Assembly (NCBI GenBank): GCA_947175485.1
Contig: CAMWMZ010000001.1
Coordinates: 27,335-91,334, forward strand
From: an uncultured Clostridia bacterium
GTDB lineage: Bacteria > Bacillota > Clostridia > Christensenellales > Borkfalkiaceae
Length of the DNA: 64,000 bases
Direction of reading: 5' to 3'
Position numbers and translations under genes: made by a program. Below, piece by piece: positions 1-7,882 of the stretch. Below the pieces are notes generated by a model. It was not told the DNA's origin. It saw only the letters and a program-made list of their open reading frames with translations, and made no database searches. The stretch's first letter is position 1. Every line of letters begins with the position of its first letter.

Positions 1-1151
1 CTGTTGCAACAAGAGAAACTCTTGCGGGAGCAAGAGTATTGCGCGCTTTCTGCAAAGAAGATGACGAAATAGATAAATATAATGCAAAAAACGCCGAGCT
101 GACGAAATCACAGCTTTTTGTCGGTAAAATATCTGCTTTAATGAACCCTTTGACTTTTGCTATTATAAACGTTGCGATAATAATTTTATTATACGTCGGA
201 GCAATTAAGTTTGAAGCGGGGGTATTGAATCGCGGGCAAGTGGTTGCGCTTTACAACTATATGTCGCAAATTCTTATAGAGCTTATTAAGCTTGCAAATC
301 TAATAATAACTGTAACGAAGTCGTTTGCCTGTGCGGGAAGAATCAGCGAAATTTTAGATATGAATCCTTCGCTTAAAAACGGTATTAAGACGCTTGCCGA
401 TAATGCGAATTTTATTGAATACAGAAACGTGACCGTAAATTATTCGGATTCTCCGTTAAACGCGCTTGAAAACGTTAATTTTTCTGTAAAACGCGGAGAA
501 ACGGTTGGTATCATCGGCGGAACCGGTGCGGGTAAAACAACTTTGGTAAACGTTTTGCCTCATTTTTATGACGTTAACGGCGGAGAAGTGATTTTAGACG
601 GTATTAACGTAAATGCTTACGGTGACGAACAGCTGCGGGAAATTTGCGGCGTTGTTCCGCAACGCGCCGTTTTGTTTGAGGGAACTATCAGAGATAATCT
701 CAGGTGGGGCAACGAGAATGCGACCGACGACGATATTATGTCGGCGGTTAACGCGGCGCAGGCTGCAGACGTAATAAACGCTAAAAGCAATGGGCTTGAT
801 GAAATAGTAGAGCAAGGCGGTAAAAATTTTTCCGGCGGACAACGGCAAAGACTTACAATTGCCCGCGCTCTTGTTAAAAAGCCTCAAATATTAATTCTTG
901 ACGACAGCGCGTCTGCACTTGATTACGCGACGGACGCAAAGTTAAGGCAGTCTATCAAAAATCTTGAATATAAACCTACCGTGTTTATAGTATCGCAACG
1001 CACTTCGTCAATACGCCATGCCGATAAAATTATCGTGCTTGACGGCGGTAAAATGGTGGGGGCGGGCACGCACGACGAATTGCTAAAAAACAACGAGGTC
1101 TATAGGGAAATACATTTTTCACAGTTTGAGAAGGGGGGCGGCAATGGCTAA
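1..1151 (+). CDS. ABC exporter subunit, degenerate-site half (5' truncated)
   Basis: Half-transporter of the multidrug/peptide exporter type (TM domain fused to ATPase), cut by the window start; the frame is open from base 3 and reads VATRETL..ARVLRAFCKEDDE, the usual loop before the last TM helices. The ATPase has Walker A GGTGAGKTT, signature FSGGQRQR and Walker B ILILDDS. The catalytic Glu after Walker B is Asp, and the H-loop His is Gln (VSQRTSS). These are the hallmarks of the degenerate partner in heterodimeric exporters such as BmrC or TM287. It overlaps the next gene by 8 nt, which encodes the canonical partner. The exported substrate cannot be read from the sequence. Confidence 0.93.
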   Translation, partial: VATRETLAGARVLRAFCKEDDEIDKYNAKNAELTKSQLFVGKISALMNPLTFAIINVAIIILLYVGAIKFEAGVLNRGQVVALYNYMSQILIELIKLANLIITVTKSFACAGRISEILDMNPSLKNGIKTLADNANFIEYRNVTVNYSDSPLNALENVNFSVKRGETVGIIGGTGAGKTTLVNVLPHFYDVNGGEVILDGINVNAYGDEQLREICGVVPQRAVLFEGTIRDNLRWGNENATDDDIMSAVNAAQAADVINAKSNGLDEIVEQGGKNFSGGQRQRLTIARALVKKPQILILDDSASALDYATDAKLRQSIKNLEYKPTVFIVSQRTSSIRHADKIIVLDGGKMVGAGTHDELLKNNEVYREIHFSQFEKGGGNG

Positions 1152-2898
1152 ACCTTCGCAGAAACTAATTTTGAAACGTGTGTTAAAACAGCTGAAGCCT
1201 TACGGATTTTTACTTGCGGCAACCATATTTTTTGCGCTTATATCCGTTGCGGGAGCTTTGATTGTTCCGATTTTCTTCGGTCAGGTGATAGATTTACTGA
1301 TAGACGGCGCGGCGGTTGATTTTTCTAAAATTTTTGAAAAGTTTATTGCTATAGGCGCTACGTTAGCCGTTACCTGCCTTGCGCAGTGGCTGATGAACGC
1401 TATAAACAACAAAATTACTTATAACGTAGTACGGGATATCAGGGAGGAAGCGTTTTCTAAAATTCAGGTTTTGCCGCTGAAATTTATCGATGCTCACTCA
1501 TACGGAGATATAGTCGGGCGCAACGTTGCCGACGTGGATCAGTTTGCCGACGGACTTTTGATGGGTTTTACCCAACTGTTTACCGGTATTCTTACAATCG
1601 TAGGCACGCTTGGCATAATGATTGCCATAAACTGGGTTATTGCGTTGATTGTTTTCGTAATCACTCCGCTTTCGCTTTTCGTTGCCAAATTCATAGCTAC
1701 GAGGACATATTCTTTATTCAGAAAAGCTTCCGAAATTAGAGGCGAGCAAACTGCGTTTATCGATGAAATGATAGGTAATTTAAAGGTCGTTAAAGCATTT
1801 AACCGTGAGGATGAAAATCTTGAAAAATTCGACGGTATAAACGAACGGCTTACAAAAGCTTCGCTTAAATCTATATTCTATTCTTCGCTTACAAATCCGT
1901 GTACGAGATTTGTTAATGCGGTGGTTTATGCGGCGGTTGCGCTATCGGGAGCTTTAATGCTGGTATGGAGCACGCCTTTACCCGTTGTGTTTTCGGTTGG
2001 TATGCTTACAAGCCTTTTGTCTTATGCAAACCAGTACACAAAGCCGTTTAACGAGATTTCGGGAGTAATAACCGAATTGCAAAACGCAGTAGCGTGCGCC
2101 GGCAGAATATACGAAGTTATTGATGAAGAACCGCAGAAGCCCGACAATGAAAATGCTTTGACACTTGAAAACGTAAAAGGCGATATAAGTTTCGAGGGAG
2201 TGTACTTTTCTTATACGCAGGACAGGAAGCTTATTGAAAATCTGAATATTTCTGCGCGTGCCGGCCAAAGGATAGCAATAGTAGGTCCTACAGGTTGCGG
2301 CAAAACAACTTTAATTAATCTTTTAATGCGTTTTTATGATCCCGACAGCGGAAATATTTACGTTGACGGAAACGATATAATGGACGTTACCCGTAAGTCT
2401 TTGCGTAAAAACTATGGAATGGTTTTGCAGGAAACATGGTTGAAGAGCGGAACCGTTTCTGAAAACATTGCTATGGGTAACCCTTCTGCAAGCCGCGAGG
2501 AAATAGAGGCTGCCGCGAGAGCCGCGCATGCGCATAATTTTATTATGCAGTTGCCGTACGGATATGATACTGTTATATCCGAGGACGGACTGTCACAAGG
2601 GCAAAAGCAGCTTTTGTGTATTGCGCGCATAATGCTTTGTTTGCCGCCTATGCTCATTTTGGACGAGGCTACTTCATCAATAGATACGCGCACCGAGAAA
2701 AAGATACAGAATGCGTTTTCAAAGCTAATGAACGGACGAACGAGTTTTATAGTAGCGCACAGGCTTTCGACTATTAAAGAGGCGGATTTAATACTCGTTA
2801 TGAATAACGGAAATATTATCGAGCAGGGTACGCACGACGAGCTTTTGGCAAAAGACGGATTTTATTCTAAACTATACAACAGTCAATTTGCAATATAA
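1144..2898 (+). CDS. ABC exporter subunit, canonical-site half
   Basis: Full 584-residue half-transporter: six TM helices (about residues 15-310) and an ATPase domain with Walker A GPTGCGKTT, signature LSQGQKQ, Walker B LILDEATSS with catalytic Glu, and H-loop AHRLSTI. It pairs with the preceding gene as a heterodimeric exporter (BmrD/TM288 role, inferred). The ATG at 1144 is preferred over a TTG at 1126 because a G-rich ribosome binding site (aaggggggc) lies just upstream and the ATG sits in the usual ATGGCTAA stop/start overlap. Confidence 0.94.
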   Translation: MAKPSQKLILKRVLKQLKPYGFLLAATIFFALISVAGALIVPIFFGQVIDLLIDGAAVDFSKIFEKFIAIGATLAVTCLAQWLMNAINNKITYNVVRDIREEAFSKIQVLPLKFIDAHSYGDIVGRNVADVDQFADGLLMGFTQLFTGILTIVGTLGIMIAINWVIALIVFVITPLSLFVAKFIATRTYSLFRKASEIRGEQTAFIDEMIGNLKVVKAFNREDENLEKFDGINERLTKASLKSIFYSSLTNPCTRFVNAVVYAAVALSGALMLVWSTPLPVVFSVGMLTSLLSYANQYTKPFNEISGVITELQNAVACAGRIYEVIDEEPQKPDNENALTLENVKGDISFEGVYFSYTQDRKLIENLNISARAGQRIAIVGPTGCGKTTLINLLMRFYDPDSGNIYVDGNDIMDVTRKSLRKNYGMVLQETWLKSGTVSENIAMGNPSASREEIEAAARAAHAHNFIMQLPYGYDTVISEDGLSQGQKQLLCIARIMLCLPPMLILDEATSSIDTRTEKKIQNAFSKLMNGRTSFIVAHRLSTIKEADLILVMNNGNIIEQGTHDELLAKDGFYSKLYNSQFAI

Positions 2899-2917
2899 AT
2901 AAATTAACGGAGAAAAT

Positions 2918-4495
2918 ATGTTACAGGTAAATAACGTTTCACTTCAATACGGCAGTAAAAAGCTCTTTGAGGAAGTAAATCTCAAATTTACAAAGGGCAA
3001 TTGTTATGGCATAATCGGCGCAAACGGGGCGGGCAAATCTACTTTTTTAAAGGTTTTGAGCGGTGAAATCGAACCCAATAAGGGTGACGTAACCATGGAT
3101 AAAACGGAAAGAATGTCCGTATTGCAACAAAACCAGAACGCATACGATAACGTTAACGTTCTGCGTGCTGTTATGCTTGGGCATAAGCGCCTTGTAGATA
3201 TAATGGATCAAAAGGACGCGCTTTACGCTAAATCGGATTTTACTGAGGCGGACGGTATCCGCGCGAGCGAGCTGGAAAGCGAATTTGCGGAGCTGGGAGG
3301 CTGGGAGGCTGAGTATGAGGCGCAAACGCTTTTAAATGCTCTTGATATAACAGAGGAATATTATTATACGCCTATGGCGGAGCTTGACGCTAAATACAAG
3401 GTTAAAGTTTTGCTTGCTCAAGCGCTTTTCGGCAATCCTGATATCTTGCTTTTGGACGAGCCTACGAACAACCTTGATATTAAAACGGTGCGTTGGCTTG
3501 AAAATTACCTGATGGATTTTGAGAACACTATTATAATAGTTTCCCACAACCGTCACTTTTTAAATAAGGTATGTACTCATATCTGCGACGTGGATTACGG
3601 CAAAATCAATATGATGCTTGGAAATTACGATTTCTGGTATGAAACAAGCCAGCTTTTAGCTCGCCAGCAAAAAGACCAAAACAAAAAGAACGAACAGCGC
3701 GCAAAAGAGTTGCAGGAATTTATAACGCGGTTTGCCGCGAACGCGTCTAAGTCCCGCCAGGCTACTTCCAGAAAAAAGGAGCTTGAAAAGCTTACGATTG
3801 CGGATTTCAAGCCGTCTTTACGGAAATATCCTTATATCGATTTTAAATATGAAAAGGATATCGGTAACGATATTTTAATGGTAGAGGGGCTTACTAAAAA
3901 AGGTTATTTTGAAAACGTTTCTTTTACCGTTCAGAAGGATGAAAAAATAGGAATCGTAAGCGATAAAAGTACTACCGTATCTATGCTTTACGATGTTTTA
4001 ACGGGCAAAGCTCAGCCCGACAGTGGAACGATACGTTGGGGCAAAACAATTTCCGTTTCTTATTTCCCCGAAAACAATAACGAATATTTTCAGGGGTGCG
4101 ACTATACGCTTGTTCAGTGGCTTAGCCAATATTCCAAAGACCATTATGAAGAATATCTTCGCGGTTGGCTTGGCAGAATGCTTTTTTCCGGCGAAGAGGC
4201 ATTGAAACAGGCAAAGGTGCTATCCGGCGGTGAAAAAGTGCGTTGCATGCTTGCTAAAATGATGTTGGAAGGCGGAAATTTCCTTATTATGGACGAGCCG
4301 ACCAACCACCTCGATTTGGAAAGTATAACGGCGCTAAACAACGGAATGAAGAATTTTAAAGGCTGTATGTTGTTTACTTCTCACGACCAGGAATTAATGA
4401 ATACCGTTGCAAATAGAATCATAGAAATCAACGGAACGAAAAAATTTGACAAATGCGTCAATTATGACGAGTATTTAGACATCATATCACAGTAA
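2918..4495 (+). CDS. ABC-F family ATPase (YbiT/YkpA group), second Walker A lost
   Basis: Soluble 525-residue protein with two ABC domains joined by a charged linker (about residues 245-300, including ASKSRQATSRKKELEK), as in the ribosome-associated ABC-F proteins YbiT and YkpA. Domain 1 has Walker A GANGAGKSTF and Walker B LLLDEPTNNLD, but LDAKYKVKV where LSGG would be; this is also weak in YbiT. Domain 2 has LSGGEKVR and LIMDEPTNHLD. Its Walker A position reads IVSDKSTTVSML, so all glycines and the invariant Lys are gone. One composite ATP site (Walker A1 plus signature 2) can still form. It follows the exporter genes by 19 nt with SD acggag. Confidence 0.92.
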   Translation: MLQVNNVSLQYGSKKLFEEVNLKFTKGNCYGIIGANGAGKSTFLKVLSGEIEPNKGDVTMDKTERMSVLQQNQNAYDNVNVLRAVMLGHKRLVDIMDQKDALYAKSDFTEADGIRASELESEFAELGGWEAEYEAQTLLNALDITEEYYYTPMAELDAKYKVKVLLAQALFGNPDILLLDEPTNNLDIKTVRWLENYLMDFENTIIIVSHNRHFLNKVCTHICDVDYGKINMMLGNYDFWYETSQLLARQQKDQNKKNEQRAKELQEFITRFAANASKSRQATSRKKELEKLTIADFKPSLRKYPYIDFKYEKDIGNDILMVEGLTKKGYFENVSFTVQKDEKIGIVSDKSTTVSMLYDVLTGKAQPDSGTIRWGKTISVSYFPENNNEYFQGCDYTLVQWLSQYSKDHYEEYLRGWLGRMLFSGEEALKQAKVLSGGEKVRCMLAKMMLEGGNFLIMDEPTNHLDLESITALNNGMKNFKGCMLFTSHDQELMNTVANRIIEINGTKKFDKCVNYDEYLDIISQ

Positions 4496-4504
4496 TTTTA
4501 TCAC

Positions 4505-4512
4505 TTCGACAA
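4505..4512 (-). promoter_or_regulatory. Candidate 0A box (Spo0A binding site)
   Basis: TTCGACAA on the plus strand is the reverse complement of TTGTCGAA and contains the full Spo0A box core TGTCGAA. It lies 71 nt upstream of the -35 of the spo0A promoter and just after the stop of the ABC-F gene, so autoregulation of spo0A is the simple reading. Inferred from one motif match. Confidence 0.55.
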
Positions 4513-4582
4513 ATACTGACATAATTTTGTAAAAAAGTCGGTTATTTTTGTAAAAAAATCCTCGAATTATTTACAAAAATGC

Positions 4583-4611
4583 TTTACAACTTTGATTTTG
4601 TGTAATATAAT
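4583..4611 (+). promoter_or_regulatory. Sigma-A promoter of spo0A
   Basis: TTTACA at 4583-4588, 17-nt spacer, TATAAT at 4606-4611, followed by SD gaggag and the spo0A ATG at 4645. In Bacillus the sporulation promoter of spo0A is sigma-H; here only a vegetative-type promoter is evident. Confidence 0.75.
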
Positions 4612-4644
4612 CACTTCACATCACAAAAAAAGAGGAGCGATTAC

Positions 4645-5412
4645 ATGAAAGCGGAGAGTATAGCGGTTTTTGCAAATAACGAGGATTTTTTAGAAGAAAT
4701 CAAAAATTACATATCTGACGCGGAAGGTTACAGCATTTGTGCGGAGTCGTCTAACGGCAATACCGCGGTGGAATTAATCAAGCGCAGTAATCCCGATGTA
4801 GCCGTGGTTGACCTGGTTCTTGCCGGCATGGACGGCTTTGGCGTGCTCGATTATATAAAAGAAAACAATCCAGAATGTCTTACGATTGCGATAGGCGGAT
4901 TTATAGATGATAAAATTGTAGACCGCGCGATAGAACACGGAGCGATTTATTATCTGGCAAAGCCCGTGAACTCGAAAACCGTTCTGGACAGAATAAAAGA
5001 ACTTTCCGCAGGGCGCGCAGTAAACTATAAGGTTACTACTGATATAAGGGACAAGCGCAAAGCGGCTTCTCTTGACGAAAAGATAAGCAACATCTTTATT
5101 ACTATAGGTATACCGCCGCATATAAAGGGATTTTCATATTTGAGGGAAGGCATTAAATTTGCGGTTGAAGATCCTTCGATTATAAATAAAGTAACTAAAG
5201 AGCTTTATCCGAAAATTGCTGAAAAATTCGTTACCACGGCAAGCAAGGTTGAAAGAGCTATCCGCCATGCGATAGAAGTTGCGTGGAACCGCGGAAGAAC
5301 GGACGCGATAAGTTCTATTTTCGGAGCAAGAGTATATATCGGCAGCGAGCGCCCTACAAACAGCGAATTTATTGCACTTGTTGCGGACAAGCTAATTTTA
5401 GAAAGTTTATAG
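4645..5412 (+). CDS. spo0A: Sporulation master regulator Spo0A with atypical receiver
   Basis: Response regulator controlling entry into sporulation. The 255-residue protein has an N-terminal receiver (about 5-120) and the Spo0A DNA-binding domain (about 145-255) with the recognition helix VERAIRHAIEVAWNRG and the end motif PTNSEFIALVADKL, close to B. subtilis Spo0A. Phosphoacceptor Asp56 (VVVDL context) and the KP Lys are present. The acidic pair at positions 10-11 is Ala-Asn, and the switch Thr aligns with Gly, so phosphorylation may work unusually or not at all. It is monocistronic with its own promoter. It is not next to spoIVB, as it is in Bacillus; spoIVB is 22 kb away here. Confidence 0.95.
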   Translation: MKAESIAVFANNEDFLEEIKNYISDAEGYSICAESSNGNTAVELIKRSNPDVAVVDLVLAGMDGFGVLDYIKENNPECLTIAIGGFIDDKIVDRAIEHGAIYYLAKPVNSKTVLDRIKELSAGRAVNYKVTTDIRDKRKAASLDEKISNIFITIGIPPHIKGFSYLREGIKFAVEDPSIINKVTKELYPKIAEKFVTTASKVERAIRHAIEVAWNRGRTDAISSIFGARVYIGSERPTNSEFIALVADKLILESL

Positions 5413-5474
5413 CTTTGAATTATATTGATTTCTGAAAATATTTTTCAAAAATCAAAAATAATTTTCAAAACCTC

Positions 5475-5503
5475 TTGAAATATCTTGCAATATGTAATAT
5501 AAT
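5475..5503 (+). promoter_or_regulatory. Sigma-A promoter of lipoprotein gene 5563
   Basis: TTGAAA at 5475-5480, 17-nt spacer, TATAAT at 5498-5503, about 60 nt before the start codon. Confidence 0.7.
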
Positions 5504-5562
5504 AAGTTAGACGAAGAAATTCGCCGCAATTTAATATTGTTTTGATTTTTATGGAGGAAGAG

Positions 5563-7692
5563 ATGAGAAAATCAAAAGTTTTAAAGGCACTGCTCGTTTT
5601 CGGAATGAGCGTTGCTACGGCTACGTCCGTAGTTGGAATGACGGCTTGTAACCCGGAAGAAGAGCATCAGCATACGTATAAAAGCGGTTGGTCGACCAGT
5701 TCCGAAAAGCATTGGCACGACGCTGATTGCGGACATGATGTAAAATCTGACGAAGGAGCGCATACCGCGCCTAATGCTGAAGGCAAATGCGATACCTGCG
5801 GTTATCAGTTACAGGAAGTTAATTCACATACGCATAATTATGCTACGACCTGGGAAAAAGATGCTAACGGACATTGGTATGAATGTACGTCGACTACAGG
5901 TTCATGCCTTGCACCTATAAAAGATTATTCTTCGCATGTTGACGAAGATAAAGACAACGTATGCGATGTGTGCGAATATGCAGATACCGTTGCGCTTCCT
6001 GAACAATATATTGAACTTAAAAATTCCGAAAATAATATTTTAGCTGAATCTTTCTTTGTTTCCAAAGATAAGCTCGACGATTTTGCCGGCTGGGGAACAA
6101 GAGGTATATATTCCGAATTTAACGGAAAAGGCGACGGCACAGCCGAAACCAACTATGTAAAAGTTGAAAACGGAATAGCAGAAATGATTGATACTTCAAG
6201 CGGCGGAACAAGCCTTGTTGTTGATTTCGGAAAGGTATTGGGCGTGGTTGAAGGCTATATGGAGGTAACTCTTGTATCCAGCGGCAACAGTTGGACGTTC
6301 CTTCAATTTAACGGCTATTCGGCAAATAAACAGAATGCAGAAGTATTCGGATTGAGAACTGACGGCGGTAAAATCAAATACCGTTTGGACGGCGGCACTG
6401 TAACCGAAGGCACGACGGCTCCCGCTACGGCAGATACGACGTATAAAATTTATTATAAATTTGATTTATTAAGCGGTAAAGTTACATTAACAATTAACAA
6501 TGAAACGGTTGTTTCAGAGTTGTCGACATCTATAAACGGTTTAACAGGATTAAAAATCGTTTCAAGCGATTCCGGTTCTAAGACGGCAAAGGTTGATAAT
6601 ATAGCGGTTGTTAATACTCCGCCCAGCGTTGACGCATATAAGGCAACCGTAATTGCTAAAGTTGACAGCCTTGTTGCTTTGCTTCCTTCAGAAGTTGACG
6701 TAACGGCAAAAACCGCAACGGCGAAAAGTGAAATAAATGCGGCAACAACAATAGAAGGTTGTGATACGGCTTATAGCAATTATGAGCTTGGAGTTTGCGG
6801 AGATTATAAAGCATACATAATGCAATATATGAACGTAACTAATTATCCTGCAAGCAATTATACTAAGCAAGAAAACGGCGAGGCCTTCGGTAAAGCTCAG
6901 GCGGCAGGCGAAAAAGCCGTGAACGAGGCAACATCCGTAGCATCGTTGAAAAAAGCGTTTATCGCATGGGAAGATTCGGTTAAAGATATTAAGCCCGACA
7001 GTTATTATAATAAGGCAGACGTAACGATTACGGTCAGCGACGGAACGAATACTAAAGAGTTAACGGTAAAAGAGGGAGATACTGTTACAAAGGCTCAGCT
7101 TGACGAGTTGATTAAGGATATTATTCCTGCGGCGAACAGAATAGAAGGATATTATACTGATTCTGCTTGCACGACGGCTGCGGTTTTACCTTTGACGGCT
7201 GCCACGGCACAAACTATTTATGTTAAGTTCGAAACATTCTCTTCCGAATTGATTAGCGCTGATACTGCTGAAGCGTTCGCCTTTGAGGGAACTTTAATTA
7301 AAACCGAATTGAACGGTATTTCTCCTTCTATAGTTGAGAGAGCCGCTACGGTGGACGGCGATTCTTCAAAGAGTTTCAGCAAAGTATTTTTACCTGCTGG
7401 CGGAACAACTGCAAGCTCAAAATCTTATAAAATAACGGCAAAAGATTCCGTTACTATTAAAGTTTATTATTCTGTAGGTGATAGCGGATTTACTTCAACA
7501 GATGTAAAAACTAAAACCGGTACCTTGACATGGGTGATAAACGAAGGAGCGGCTCAGCAAAGTGCAAATACTGCGAATAAAGCAAATAATATTGCTTATG
7601 TTCAGGAAATTACTTTAAACAAAGATGATGTGTTAAATTTATATGTAAGCTCGAACAGACTTTGTATATTTGCAATCGAAGCAATAGTTTAA
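5563..7692 (+). CDS. Surface lipoprotein with His/Trp/Cys repeats
   Basis: 709-residue predicted lipoprotein: basic start, hydrophobic stretch, lipobox MTAC. After it come repeats of the form HTY..W..., H-W-H..C and C-D-x-C (about residues 35-140), a motif common in Clostridia surface proteins and suggestive of a small metal-binding fold. The middle (about 150-350) looks like a beta-sandwich of the LamG/concanavalin type. A helical FIVAR-like stretch follows, then an InlB-like repeat (about 490-560, ending TIYVKFE) and a C-terminal beta domain resembling the tail of the neighbouring pectate lyase. No catalytic motif is seen; carbohydrate binding is an inference. ATG 5563 is chosen because GGAGGA lies 6 nt upstream. 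Confidence 0.8.
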   Translation: MRKSKVLKALLVFGMSVATATSVVGMTACNPEEEHQHTYKSGWSTSSEKHWHDADCGHDVKSDEGAHTAPNAEGKCDTCGYQLQEVNSHTHNYATTWEKDANGHWYECTSTTGSCLAPIKDYSSHVDEDKDNVCDVCEYADTVALPEQYIELKNSENNILAESFFVSKDKLDDFAGWGTRGIYSEFNGKGDGTAETNYVKVENGIAEMIDTSSGGTSLVVDFGKVLGVVEGYMEVTLVSSGNSWTFLQFNGYSANKQNAEVFGLRTDGGKIKYRLDGGTVTEGTTAPATADTTYKIYYKFDLLSGKVTLTINNETVVSELSTSINGLTGLKIVSSDSGSKTAKVDNIAVVNTPPSVDAYKATVIAKVDSLVALLPSEVDVTAKTATAKSEINAATTIEGCDTAYSNYELGVCGDYKAYIMQYMNVTNYPASNYTKQENGEAFGKAQAAGEKAVNEATSVASLKKAFIAWEDSVKDIKPDSYYNKADVTITVSDGTNTKELTVKEGDTVTKAQLDELIKDIIPAANRIEGYYTDSACTTAAVLPLTAATAQTIYVKFETFSSELISADTAEAFAFEGTLIKTELNGISPSIVERAATVDGDSSKSFSKVFLPAGGTTASSKSYKITAKDSVTIKVYYSVGDSGFTSTDVKTKTGTLTWVINEGAAQQSANTANKANNIAYVQEITLNKDDVLNLYVSSNRLCIFAIEAIV

Positions 7693-7706
7693 GCTTTAAC
7701 AAAAAA

Positions 7707-7735
7707 AAGGATATGCTTAGTGCATATCCTTTTTT
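7707..7735 (+). terminator. Intrinsic terminator after lipoprotein gene
   Basis: 10-bp stem (aaggatatgc / gcatatcctt), 5-nt loop, T tract; 15 nt after the stop codon. Confidence 0.9.
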
Positions 7736-7834
7736 ATTATCTTTTTAATATATCATTAGATGAAATATTAAGATGGGACTGCTTAAAGGGTGATATTAAT
7801 TTTGTGTTTTTAAGTTAAGAGATATCTTGGATAT

Positions 7835-7871
7835 AAAAAAGCAACCACACGGTAGCTGTGGTTGCTTTTTT
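7835..7871 (-). terminator. Intrinsic terminator of the pectate lyase gene (minus strand)
   Basis: Stem gcaaccaca / tgtggttgc with 7-nt loop, flanked by A6 and T6, so it can act in both directions. It lies 12 nt past the 3' end of the minus-strand gene. The 95 bases between this and the plus-strand terminator show nothing else. Confidence 0.88.
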
Positions 7872-7882
7872 GTTGTGAATTT

